64,000 nucleotides of DNA from contig NZ_VBSP01000006.1 in the NCBI RefSeq assembly GCF_005864045.1, positions 1-64,000 on the forward strand, in the 5' to 3' direction. Position 1 is the first letter of the stretch, and each line of letters starts with the position of its first letter. Shown piece after piece: positions 56,175 through 64,000 of this stretch. This stretch comes from Ruoffia tabacinasalis. Lineage in GTDB: Bacteria > Bacillota > Bacilli > Lactobacillales > Aerococcaceae. The notes under the pieces are model-generated. The model was not told the origin of the DNA, ran no database searches, and saw only the letters and a program-made list of their open reading frames with translations. The position numbers were made by a program, and so were the translations under genes.

Positions 56175-57464
56175 CTATTTACTTGCTCTTTCACTTTTCC
56201 ATAAGGCAAATGAACGCTTGAAGGCATTCACCATCCCTTTATCACTATAGATTAGAACATTGCTCTTATAGAACAGAAGTGAGAACCAAAGTACAAAGGC
56301 CATAAATAAGACGGAAACCACAATTGAAATAGTGATTTCAGTTGAACTTACAGTCTCTGCAGCGACTCTAAACGGCATGATAAATGGTGTAAATAATGGG
56401 ATTTGCGATGTAATTCGAACTAAGGAATTATTCGTTGAATTCAGTGCAAACATCCCAACATAGAAACCACCTAGAGCTAAGAATATAATCGGTGTAATCA
56501 TCTTATTAACATCTTCAGTCTTAGATACTAGTGAACCTAAGAATCCGGCAAGAACAGTATAAATTAATATACCGCTGATGGCATAGACGATACCTAAGAT
56601 AACAACATTACTACTACCTTGTAACAGTTCACCAATATTTAATCCCTCAAAAGAATCCAGTAGATTCAATTGACGTAAAACAAAAGAAATTAAGAAATAC
56701 AAACCAATATAAATAACGACTTGAGTCAGTATCACTAATAATATCCCGATCAATTTCCCTAGGAAGTGAGCGGTAGGTGATACACTGGAAAGTATAATTT
56801 CCATAATTCTAGACCCTTTTTCAACCGCGATTTCTTGAGAAATAATACTCACATAATTCATAATAAATATGAATACAATAATTGAAACAGCATAAGCAAT
56901 CCCAATCCTTACAAACATCACAGGATCTTGAGCAGATTGTTCAACGACTTCACCGGCCTCATTCCTACTCACATTAATACTATTAATCGATACGGCTGTA
57001 TCTTGAATTTGAGTTAATTGTTCACCGGTCAAGCCCATTTCTTCCGCTGAATTGACGAAATTATATTGACTTAAGGCTTCTTCAAAAGGTGCTAATGAAA
57101 TATCTTTGCTTGTAGTTTTGCGGTAATACATTGGATTAGAAACATCATCTCCAAATATTAAATAACCGTCTATGTCATCGGTCTGTAAAGCTTCATCTGC
57201 TTGACTACGATCAAAATCATATTGTATTTGATTTCCAGTATTAACTTCTTCAATAATCTCTTGTACTTCAGCATTCGCATCAATCACCGCAATATTACCC
57301 ACAGATGAATCTAACTGACTGCTGCCGACGAAATAACCAATAGCTAAAACAACACCTACCATTATAATTGGTGAGACAATCATCCAAAAAAATGACCAAG
57401 ATAGGACATTTTTTCGATAGACTTCTTTAATTATAACTCCTAATCTATTCATGAATGGCTTCAC
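56175..57464 (-). CDS. ABC-2 type exporter permease, NatB/YhaP-like
   Basis: A 429-residue permease with one helix at the N-terminus (about 22-45), an extracytoplasmic segment (about 48-180) and five or six helices (about 185-405). The motif ISQEIAVEKGSRIMEIILSSVSP follows the second helix, typical of the NatB/YhaP group of ABC-2 permeases. It overlaps the ATPase gene by 20 nt. The pair may extrude sodium, or drugs or peptides; the substrate is not evident. Confidence 0.85.
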   Translation of the reverse strand: MKPFMNRLGVIIKEVYRKNVLSWSFFWMIVSPIIMVGVVLAIGYFVGSSQLDSSVGNIAVIDANAEVQEIIEEVNTGNQIQYDFDRSQADEALQTDDIDGYLIFGDDVSNPMYYRKTTSKDISLAPFEEALSQYNFVNSAEEMGLTGEQLTQIQDTAVSINSINVSRNEAGEVVEQSAQDPVMFVRIGIAYAVSIIVFIFIMNYVSIISQEIAVEKGSRIMEIILSSVSPTAHFLGKLIGILLVILTQVVIYIGLYFLISFVLRQLNLLDSFEGLNIGELLQGSSNVVILGIVYAISGILIYTVLAGFLGSLVSKTEDVNKMITPIIFLALGGFYVGMFALNSTNNSLVRITSQIPLFTPFIMPFRVAAETVSSTEITISIVVSVLFMAFVLWFSLLFYKSNVLIYSDKGMVNAFKRSFALWKSERASK

Positions 57465-58353
57465 CTGCTTTCATCTTAAATATTTCCTCTAATGTCGGTG
57501 GCTGTTGACTAAACTTCGGTAAGTATTCACCTTTAGAAATTGTTTTAAATAAAGGTTCACCATAAGATGCATCCTCGAGTTTCAATGTATATTGATTTTT
57601 TCTCGTTTCCTTCACATCGATGACCCCTTCTAATTCTTTGAGTTCTTCAAGTGTCCAATCAGGTGTTTCTATATAGATAAATGTTCTTCCAAAGCTTTCT
57701 CTCACTTCATTAATTTCACCATACAATAATTGTTTTCCGTGATGAATCATGACTAATTTATCACAAATCTCTTCGACATTATTCATATTATGACTTGAGA
57801 AGATGATTGCACTACCCTTTTCTTTCAAGTCTAAAATGCCTTGTTCTAATAACTCAGCATTCACCGGATCGAGTCCACTAAAGGGCTCATCTAAGATAAC
57901 TAATTTAGGCTCATGAATTAACGTCGCAATGAGCTGGACCTTTTGCTGATTCCCTTTAGATAAAGTTTTAATCTTATCTGTTCGTGTCCCTTTAACGTCA
58001 AACTTTTTCATCCATTCATCGATTTTATTATCAATATCATCTCTTTGCATTCCACGCAATTGGGCGAAATAGGTGATTTGTTGTTCGATGGTCATTGTTT
58101 CATATAATCCACGTTCTTCTGGTAAATAACCGATATTATCATACAAATTATTGCCCAATTTTTCGCCGTTCCAGTTAACCTTACCGTCTTCTTCTGGAGT
58201 TAAAAAATCTAAAATCATTCGAAAGATTGTCGTTTTACCAGATCCATTTTGGCCAATCATTCCTAGAATTATTCCATCCTCAATCTCAAATGATACGCCA
58301 TCGACTGCTCGTAAATCGCCAAAGCTTTTCACTAAATTGCTTACTGTTAACAT
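57445..58353 (-). CDS. ABC transporter ATP-binding protein, NatA/YhaQ-like
   Basis: A 302-residue ATPase with GQNGSGKTTIF near residue 38, LSKGNQQKVQLIATL signature, LVILDEPFSG Walker B and SSHNM. The frame is open 30 codons upstream to 58443, but that part covers the promoter (TTGGAA 58399-58404, 17 nt, TATACT 58376-58381) and a terminator, and AAAGGAGG lies 5 nt before ATG 58353, so the shorter start is used. It forms an exporter with the following permease. Confidence 0.9.
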   Translation of the reverse strand: MLTVSNLVKSFGDLRAVDGVSFEIEDGIILGMIGQNGSGKTTIFRMILDFLTPEEDGKVNWNGEKLGNNLYDNIGYLPEERGLYETMTIEQQITYFAQLRGMQRDDIDNKIDEWMKKFDVKGTRTDKIKTLSKGNQQKVQLIATLIHEPKLVILDEPFSGLDPVNAELLEQGILDLKEKGSAIIFSSHNMNNVEEICDKLVMIHHGKQLLYGEINEVRESFGRTFIYIETPDWTLEELKELEGVIDVKETRKNQYTLKLEDASYGEPLFKTISKGEYLPKFSQQPPTLEEIFKMKAGEAIHE

Positions 58354-58375
58354 AATAACCTCCTTTAATGGTTTA

Positions 58376-58404
58376 AGTATATCGAACTCATATTCATATT
58401 CCAA
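58376..58404 (-). promoter_or_regulatory. Promoter of the natAB-like operon
   Basis: TTGGAA, 17 nt, TATACT on the minus strand, ending 22 nt before the ATPase start. Confidence 0.65.
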
Positions 58405-58429
58405 ATTATATTCCTTTTCATAATTAAGT

Positions 58430-58463
58430 AAAAAGACCCACATATTTTCAAATATGTAGGTCC
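58430..58463 (-). terminator. Intrinsic terminator after the unrecognised membrane protein gene
   Basis: GACCTACATATTT / AAATATGTGGGTC (one G-U) then TTTTT on the minus strand, insulating the natAB-like operon from the gene upstream. Confidence 0.82.
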
Positions 58464-58485
58464 TGTGTTTAATTTATAATAATGT

Positions 58486-60168
58486 TTACCATTCAATTTC
58501 TCTGACTTCTCCAGACTCTGTAGCTGTAAAGTCAACTTCTGTTCCTGCTTCTAGAAACGGTAAGTGATCATTTAATGAGATATCAGCTTTATAAACTGTT
58601 CCATCAAATGTAAAGTAATAAACCGTATTTCCTTCGACAACAACCGCTTGAACAGCATCCACTTCTCCTGTAAATTCATTCAAGTCATCTTCAGTTTCGA
58701 TTTCTTCAATGTCTAATGGATTATCAACTGCGTAAGCTTGCATTAATTGAGACACACTTGATTCGACATAAACACTTTGATAGTTTTGAACATCAACTAA
58801 AGCATATTCTTTAATTAAGCCGGAATTATCTTTCAGCGTGAGGATATACATCGGATTCCCATTAATGTTTATGAGTAATGGGAATGTCGCTGTATAACTT
58901 GTTTCTTGAACACTACCTTCCGCTGAACGCATTGCTGAGAATTCTTCAGCTGCACTTAGAGGATACATTTGGGCTTCTTTTGTTCTTAAGTTTACTAACA
59001 CAAAACCAATATTCGACTCATCCGCCGCTACGGATGTAATACCTGTATACAGATATAAATCATCTTCGATTGGTAAATATGTATATCCAGCTGTTGGTTC
59101 TGTCACTCCTTCTTGAGCAAAGAGTGAGTTAAAGAATCCGTTACGGTAGTGACCTTGCATCGTCAATTGATGCATAATTAAATCTGCACCATACACTCGA
59201 TCGACCCAACTTGGTATTTCTTCTAAAGAATACGTATTTGTTTCACCAGTCGTCGCATTCAACACAATGACACCATTTACTTCTGGCTCTCTTATAAAGA
59301 AATTACGCGTATATGTTGAAGCGATATAAAAAGGATTTCCCTCATCATCAATTTCAAACGTTGGCGCTTCAAATAATACAAATGGATTTGAAAATCGTAA
59401 CTTACGCATCACATCTCGGTTTAAAATTTCTGAATGACTATAGCGAATAGGTTCAGGTGGAGTTTGTAATTGGACGTCCCCTGTGACATTATCAACTTGG
59501 ATATAATGAGGAATCCCTGTTTGAAAATTATTTAACCAACGGAAGAAACCAGCATATTCTAGTGGTGATACACGGTAAGGTGCTGAATCTATAGTAATTT
59601 GGGTGTAATCTTCAGCCACCTCAAATTGAGAAACAAGTTCTGATATATTACCTAATTGTCTATTCCCCAATCGTTCAGCCGTATCACGGTCAACTAATGG
59701 AATTTGATTGATATTTGTCTCAGGAAAATCTTCTTCGAAAGAAGCTTGATCCACTGTAATCATATTTGAATACCCATCCGAAAAGAATACAGGTGATAAG
59801 ACTAAGTAAGTAACCACACCAATAACTAATAAGATTGGCCATGGGTACACTAATAATTTATATTTCAGAGAGAATTTTGGCATACTAAAGCCAGTTTCGC
59901 CGTTTTTAAGTTTGGAAAATGTTTTTACACTATCTGCTAACAATTCAATAATTAAAACACCAGCTGCAATAAGGAATAAGAAAATCCAAAAATCAAGTGA
60001 AGCATAATGTAATGGCGGAAGCATAATATAGTAGTAAAGAGCTATTAAAATCGCTAGTACAATATATAAATAACGTACTTTCCCTCCACTTAATTTATTC
60101 TTGGACATCCTGTTTTGGAAAGAATCTTTCCACTTCCTGTTGTTAAATGTATCGGTTACATCTTTCAT
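58486..60168 (-). CDS. Unrecognised membrane protein with a large extracytoplasmic domain
   Basis: A 560-residue protein I do not recognise. A charged, cytoplasmic N-terminus (about 1-30) is followed by two close helices (about 32-52 and 59-80), a basic loop, and a third helix (about 108-130). The remaining 430 residues should be outside the cell; they are acidic with beta-rich, repeated short motifs such as NVTGDVQLQTPP and LNATTGETNTYSLE that suggest a beta-propeller-like or PepSY-like fold. It has no Cys pairs or catalytic signature I can name. It sits downstream of the pyridoxine kinase gene by about 20 nt and ends at a terminator. Function unknown. Confidence 0.7.
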   Translation of the reverse strand: MKDVTDTFNNRKWKDSFQNRMSKNKLSGGKVRYLYIVLAILIALYYYIMLPPLHYASLDFWIFLFLIAAGVLIIELLADSVKTFSKLKNGETGFSMPKFSLKYKLLVYPWPILLVIGVVTYLVLSPVFFSDGYSNMITVDQASFEEDFPETNINQIPLVDRDTAERLGNRQLGNISELVSQFEVAEDYTQITIDSAPYRVSPLEYAGFFRWLNNFQTGIPHYIQVDNVTGDVQLQTPPEPIRYSHSEILNRDVMRKLRFSNPFVLFEAPTFEIDDEGNPFYIASTYTRNFFIREPEVNGVIVLNATTGETNTYSLEEIPSWVDRVYGADLIMHQLTMQGHYRNGFFNSLFAQEGVTEPTAGYTYLPIEDDLYLYTGITSVAADESNIGFVLVNLRTKEAQMYPLSAAEEFSAMRSAEGSVQETSYTATFPLLININGNPMYILTLKDNSGLIKEYALVDVQNYQSVYVESSVSQLMQAYAVDNPLDIEEIETEDDLNEFTGEVDAVQAVVVEGNTVYYFTFDGTVYKADISLNDHLPFLEAGTEVDFTATESGEVREIEW

Positions 60169-60189
60169 TAAAAAATTCCTTTCTATATT

Positions 60190-61035
60190 TTATTGAGGGA
60201 AGAATTCCTTTAAAGTTGGCTCGAAATAAATTCCCCATTTGATATCACGATTCAAGGCTAACGTATTGTCTAATGATTGCTCGATAATATTTCCTGTCTT
60301 CTCTAGAGACTCTTCAATGGATAGCCCTCTACTATACCAAACCGTTGTCGAACTCACGACGATATCTCCAGTACCAAAGAAATGTTGCGGATAATATCTA
60401 TGCATCAGCAACTTTTGGTAATCATTGTGTCCTCTAACATAAAAGCCTATTTGATCTGGCATTTTATCAGGTAAACGAACGCCAGTAATAGCTACATATT
60501 TCGCACCAGACTCAATTAATTTGCGACTCACTACGTCTAACTCTTCAACCGTCATCGATTCTGAATAAGGTGTATTCGTAATAAAGCAAGCTTCTGTAAT
60601 ATTTGGAAAAACAATATCCGCTTCTTTCATTAATGCTGAGAATTTTTCTGCGATTTTGTGGTCAAATCCTGGATAATATTTCCCGTGATCGGCCATAATC
60701 GGATCCATTAACAAGATAAGTTCTGGATTCAACCGTTTCTCCTCACGATAATACTGGGTAAATAATTCAACTTGCTCTGTCGTTGAAAAATACCCAGTCA
60801 TCATGACATCAAAATGGATGTCATTTGCCTTCCAAACTTCAACCGTTCGTTTGAAATCTTCATTCATCTCATGACGAATAATATTAGCATAACTTTCCCC
60901 TGTTTGGGTTGATACAAACATTGTTGGAAGAATGGATACTTCCAATCCACCTGCGGATAATATTGGAATGTTTATATTTGCTGCCACTTTACCTGCTCCT
61001 GGAATATCATTTACGACTAAAACTCTTTTTGACAT
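60190..61035 (-). CDS. Pyridoxine/pyridoxamine kinase, PdxK/PdxY type
   Basis: A 281-residue ribokinase-fold enzyme. Features are VVNDIPGAGKVAANINIPIL at the start, MDPIMADHGKYYPGFD near residue 118 and HFFGTGDIVVSS near 220, which holds the catalytic aspartate. It phosphorylates vitamin B6 vitamers to make PLP precursors. GTG 61047 sits on the AGAGG site, so ATG 61035 is taken. It is likely cotranscribed with the following membrane protein gene. Confidence 0.85.
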   Translation of the reverse strand: MSKRVLVVNDIPGAGKVAANINIPILSAGGLEVSILPTMFVSTQTGESYANIIRHEMNEDFKRTVEVWKANDIHFDVMMTGYFSTTEQVELFTQYYREEKRLNPELILLMDPIMADHGKYYPGFDHKIAEKFSALMKEADIVFPNITEACFITNTPYSESMTVEELDVVSRKLIESGAKYVAITGVRLPDKMPDQIGFYVRGHNDYQKLLMHRYYPQHFFGTGDIVVSSTTVWYSRGLSIEESLEKTGNIIEQSLDNTLALNRDIKWGIYFEPTLKEFFPQ

Positions 61036-61152
61036 CTTTTCATACACCTCTCACATCAATTATAGTCTAGTTTTCCTTATATAACTAGAGGGAATTCAAG
61101 TCCCTTTTGACTTATAGAAATACTATCAGTATATCTAATTTTTCCCAAAAAT

Positions 61153-61190
61153 CAAAAAAAGCACTCACCTTAAAAGTAAGATGAGTGCTA
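61153..61190 (-). terminator. Intrinsic terminator of mutS2-trxA
   Basis: AGCACTCA.CTTA / TAAG.TGAGTGCT with T7 on the minus strand, about 18 nt past the trxA stop. Confidence 0.88.
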
Positions 61191-61207
61191 GAATCTAATC
61201 TATCTAT

Positions 61208-61516
61208 TTATATGTACTGATTTAAAATCTCAGTTAGACGTGCTTTGTCGTGATATCCTACTAATTTCTCAACAACTTCGCCATCTTTTTTGATTAAAAG
61301 TGTTGGAATTGACATAATTCCAAATGATTGAGCTGTTTTAGGTTCGTCGTCTACGTTCATTTTGTAGAATTCAACGTCATCCATTTCTTCAGCTAATTCA
61401 TCCACGATAGGTGATTGCATACGGCAAGGTCCACACCAAGGTGCCCAAAAATCCGTTAAGGTAATCCCTTCGTCTGTTTTTGCATTAAATTGATCATCTG
61501 ATATTGCTTGTGTCAT
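61208..61516 (-). CDS. trxA: Thioredoxin
   Basis: A 102-residue canonical thioredoxin with the redox site WCGPC at about residues 27-31 and the cis-proline in MSIPTLL. It reduces protein disulfides in the cytoplasm, recycled by thioredoxin reductase, which is not in this window. It follows mutS2 by about 95 nt, the usual mutS2-trxA pair. Confidence 0.96.
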   Translation of the reverse strand: MTQAISDDQFNAKTDEGITLTDFWAPWCGPCRMQSPIVDELAEEMDDVEFYKMNVDDEPKTAQSFGIMSIPTLLIKKDGEVVEKLVGYHDKARLTEILNQYI

Positions 61517-61611
61517 GATTACATTCCTCCCTTTTCATAAAACTATTATAACATCTCATAGTATTGAAGACTATCGAATTGCTCAAATACTTATTGTAAT
61601 GACTAAATTTA

Positions 61612-63981
61612 TTATTTGAAATAAACAATCGTTGACCCATCGCCACCTGCATTGGGTGGTGAGTATTCAAAGCGATCGACTTGCGGATGCTCTTTAAGTG
61701 CTTTTTGAACACCGTTTCTTAAAGCACCTGTCCCTTTACCATGAATAATTGTTACCATTGGATGATTTGATAATAAGGCAGAGTCCAAATACTCTTCTAA
61801 TTTGGATAAGCCCGCATCATAACGTTGGCCACGTAAGTCGAGTGTCGTTTTTACTTTTGATCCAACATTTCTTTGGACGTTTACTTTCGTTGGTTTTTCA
61901 ACTTTCTTAAGTGGTTCTAAATCTTTCTCGGCAATTTTCATCTTTAATATTCCCATTTGAACAACGTATTCATCTTTTCCAGATTGTTCAACAATAGAGC
62001 CTCTTTGGCCATATGAAAGAACTTCTACGTCATCACCAGGTTTAAGTTTCTTCTTCTCTTTCGCACGTTTAAGCACTTTATTCTTCTTAAGTTCTTCTGG
62101 CAATTTCAAGTCATCAAAGGATGATCGCTTATCAATAAGTACATGTTCTTTAATCGTATTACTTTGTCCTTGTTCGAGTTGTAATTCTCTTATTTCACTT
62201 AATAGTTTTTCTGCTTCATCCTGTTTCTCGCGCACGAGTTCATTAGCATCTCGCTTCGCCTTTTCAACGATCTTACTCTTTTGCTCTAACCAGCGATTGT
62301 ATTCGTGTCGTAAATCTTTATGTAATTGTTCTGCATCATCCAGGAACTTCTCTGCTTTCATATGATCTTGTTCAGCTGAACGGCGTTCAAATTCAAGATT
62401 AGCCACCATCTCGTTAATGGATTGATCATCTCTAGATACACCTTCTTGAGCAGTTTGAAGAATCGTATCTGGCAGTCCCAAACGTTTAGAAATTTCGAGT
62501 GCGTTAGATCTACCCGGGACACCTATTAATAAGCGATATGTCGGTGATAATGTGTCCGAATTAAATTCCATACTCGCGTTAATTGTGTCCTTAGCATCAT
62601 TGGCATATAATTTCAATTCAGGATAGTGAGTCGTTGCCATAATGGTTGTACCCATTTTTCTAAAATGTTCAAGAATCGCCATCGCTAATGCAGCACCTTC
62701 TTGCGGATCCGTCCCTGAACCTAACTCATCAAATAAAACTAAAGATTCATGCGTCGCATCGTTAATAATTCTCACATTGTTTGTCATATGACTCGAGAAC
62801 GTACTTAAACTTTGTTCAATCGATTGCTCGTCACCGATATCGGCATAAACATTATCAAACACACCTATTTGACTGCCAGCTTCAGCTGGAATATGTAAGC
62901 CTGATTGTCCCATCAAATGCAATAGGCCTAACGTCTTAAGCAAGATAGTCTTACCACCCGTATTCGGTCCGGTAATAATTAAAGCCTTATATTCTTCTCC
63001 AAGTAAAATATCGTTCGCAACGATATCTTCGGATGCAATGAGCGGGTGTCTCGCTTGCCATAAGGCAACGATTAAATCTTTTGATAAGATTGGCTTAGTC
63101 GCGTCAATTTCACGGCTATACCCTGCTCTAGCTTGAATAAAGTCTAATTGAGCTAACATCTCTTGATTTGTTCGAATTTCATTTGTATATGGCATTAAGC
63201 TCTGTGATATTTCATCCAGAATCCGTTCGATTTCTTTTCGCTCAGCAACTTTTAATTCCGCTAAACGGTTATTTAAATTTACCACGCTTTGTGGTTCCAT
63301 ATATAAAGTCTGCCCAGAGCTACTCTGATCGTGGACTGTTCCGCCCATTTGATTACGATATTCTGCTTTCACCGGAACAACATAGCGCCCGTTACGAATT
63401 GTAATTAAAGTATCCGTTAATTGATTCGCACGACTCTTTAAAATTTGATTCAATTGATTTCGCACTTGTTGTTCTGTATTGGATTGATTTCTTCTTATAG
63501 ATGCTAATTGACTCGATGCCGAAGATAAGACACTTCCATCTTCATCAATGGCATTATGAATTAGCTTCTCAACTTCTGGCAGATGAATACAACGATCTAC
63601 CCAGGCTTGTAATGCCGGGAAATATTTCTCATCATCAGCTAAAATTTCAAAGAATTGAATGACTTGCTTCGTTGACGTTAACAACTTACCAACTTCTGCG
63701 AGTTCTCTACCATTGAGACTGGCACCTAATTCTAATCTCTTTAAAGGTTGATCCAATGATCGTAACCGGGGTACCGGAATAAGACGATCCTGCAACAATA
63801 GATTCAGTGACTGCTCAGTTTCATCTTGCCACTTTTGAATCGTTTCGTAATTATTCGATGGTTTCATATTAGCTATCTTACTCTGAGCAAGTTCTGTTTG
63901 AGTATATTGTTTGATACGTTGACGTACTTTGTCGAATTCTAATGTGTCAAAAATCTTCTCATTACTCACAGAAAACATCAT
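61612..63981 (-). CDS. mutS2: MutS2, ribosome-rescue/anti-recombination ATPase
   Basis: A 789-residue MutS2. Core domain III-like helices (about 1-300) are followed by the MutS ATPase with GPNTGGKTILLKTLG near residue 336 and DELGSGTDPQEGAA, a long coiled-coil linker (about 520-630), a KOW-like part and a C-terminal Smr nuclease domain (LDLRGQRYDAGL and HGKGTGALR). No mismatch-recognition domain I is present, as expected. It suppresses recombination or rescues collided ribosomes. Starts at 63981, 63978 or the GTG at 63969 are all possible after AAAGGA. Confidence 0.95.
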   Translation of the reverse strand: MMFSVSNEKIFDTLEFDKVRQRIKQYTQTELAQSKIANMKPSNNYETIQKWQDETEQSLNLLLQDRLIPVPRLRSLDQPLKRLELGASLNGRELAEVGKLLTSTKQVIQFFEILADDEKYFPALQAWVDRCIHLPEVEKLIHNAIDEDGSVLSSASSQLASIRRNQSNTEQQVRNQLNQILKSRANQLTDTLITIRNGRYVVPVKAEYRNQMGGTVHDQSSSGQTLYMEPQSVVNLNNRLAELKVAERKEIERILDEISQSLMPYTNEIRTNQEMLAQLDFIQARAGYSREIDATKPILSKDLIVALWQARHPLIASEDIVANDILLGEEYKALIITGPNTGGKTILLKTLGLLHLMGQSGLHIPAEAGSQIGVFDNVYADIGDEQSIEQSLSTFSSHMTNNVRIINDATHESLVLFDELGSGTDPQEGAALAMAILEHFRKMGTTIMATTHYPELKLYANDAKDTINASMEFNSDTLSPTYRLLIGVPGRSNALEISKRLGLPDTILQTAQEGVSRDDQSINEMVANLEFERRSAEQDHMKAEKFLDDAEQLHKDLRHEYNRWLEQKSKIVEKAKRDANELVREKQDEAEKLLSEIRELQLEQGQSNTIKEHVLIDKRSSFDDLKLPEELKKNKVLKRAKEKKKLKPGDDVEVLSYGQRGSIVEQSGKDEYVVQMGILKMKIAEKDLEPLKKVEKPTKVNVQRNVGSKVKTTLDLRGQRYDAGLSKLEEYLDSALLSNHPMVTIIHGKGTGALRNGVQKALKEHPQVDRFEYSPPNAGGDGSTIVYFK

Positions 63982-64000
63982 TCCTTTCTATCTCTTACTA

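Noticed and set aside
58354-58443. 30 extra N-terminal codons on the NatA-like ATPase
   Set aside because: They cover a promoter and part of a terminator, and the strong AAAGGAGG site is just before ATG 58353.
1-64000. CRISPR arrays, tRNA or 5S/16S/23S genes, prophage genes or replication origin
   Set aside because: Read through both strands without finding spaced repeats, cloverleaf or rRNA sequences, phage structural genes or clustered DnaA boxes.

Overview
The window comes from an AT-rich, low-GC Firmicute, most likely a non-sporulating member of the Lactobacillales near Aerococcaceae or Carnobacteriaceae; family level is a guess. Reasons: Bacillus-type (class B) RNase P RNA, T-box leaders on glyQS and hisS-aspS, alpha/beta glycyl-tRNA synthetase, CcpA, GpsB, Rel, a DUF3013 gene beside prmA (a lactic-acid-bacterial family), and no sporulation genes. 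Almost all of the window is conserved core chromosome, dense in genes, mostly on the minus strand, and punctuated by strong intrinsic terminators.

Layout. 1-104: edge of a probable ISL3-family transposase. 259-4014: two-gene heterodimeric ABC drug exporter behind a leader that looks like a transcription attenuator. 4169-4929: decayed Abi (AbiD/AbiF type) phage-defence gene. 5113-6352: yneF, ynzC and, divergently, lexA with a LexA box between. 6436-11459: apt-recJ-lapA-SDR-rnz. 11588-17991: T-box-glyQ-glyS-obg-oatA-like. 17988-23813: phoH-pgpH-ybeY-dgkA-era-recO. 24027-25943: secreted phosphatase behind a four-repeat Pho box. 26040-28235: rpsU-yqeY, a zur-like gene, and the PPDK regulatory kinase. 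28300-32601: T-box-hisS-aspS and nfo. 32878-34257: exported amidase. 34314-40077: rel-dtd, and DUF3013-prmA-rsmE-deoC. 40229-42398: gpsB-rnpB-ypsC. 42465-46578: RNase HI-like, TPR protein, DUF2187-like, diacylglycerol kinase, trhO. 46610-50317: class A PBP with a very long cytoplasmic tail. 50587-52939: ccpA and ytxGH-like genes. 53127-55978: mscS, then murI-rdgB-ysnB. 56175-61035: natAB-like ABC exporter, an unrecognised membrane protein, pyridoxine kinase. 61208-63981: trxA and mutS2.

How the genes fit together. The central third is the ribosome/translation-quality cluster (Era, Obg, YbeY, bS21, GlyRS, HisRS, AspRS, Dtd, PrmA, RsmE) with second-messenger enzymes nearby: PgpH for c-di-AMP and Rel for (p)ppGpp. 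A second theme is the cell wall: an OatA-like acyltransferase, amidase, PBP1A, GpsB, MurI and undecaprenol kinase. The third is DNA repair and SOS: LexA, RecJ, RecO, Nfo, MutS2 and RdgB.

No wholly new multi-gene system is visible. The points most worth following are regulatory or small-scale: the predicted attenuator before the exporter (3834-4014), the Pho box (23931-23969), a T-box specifier reading both GAC and CAC (32472-32476), an amidase that seems to lack a canonical start codon (32863-33003), a 14-bp perfect inverted repeat framing a -10 box (45436-45475), and the unusual N-terminal tail of the PBP. All domain and family calls were made by eye from the sequence; no searches were run.
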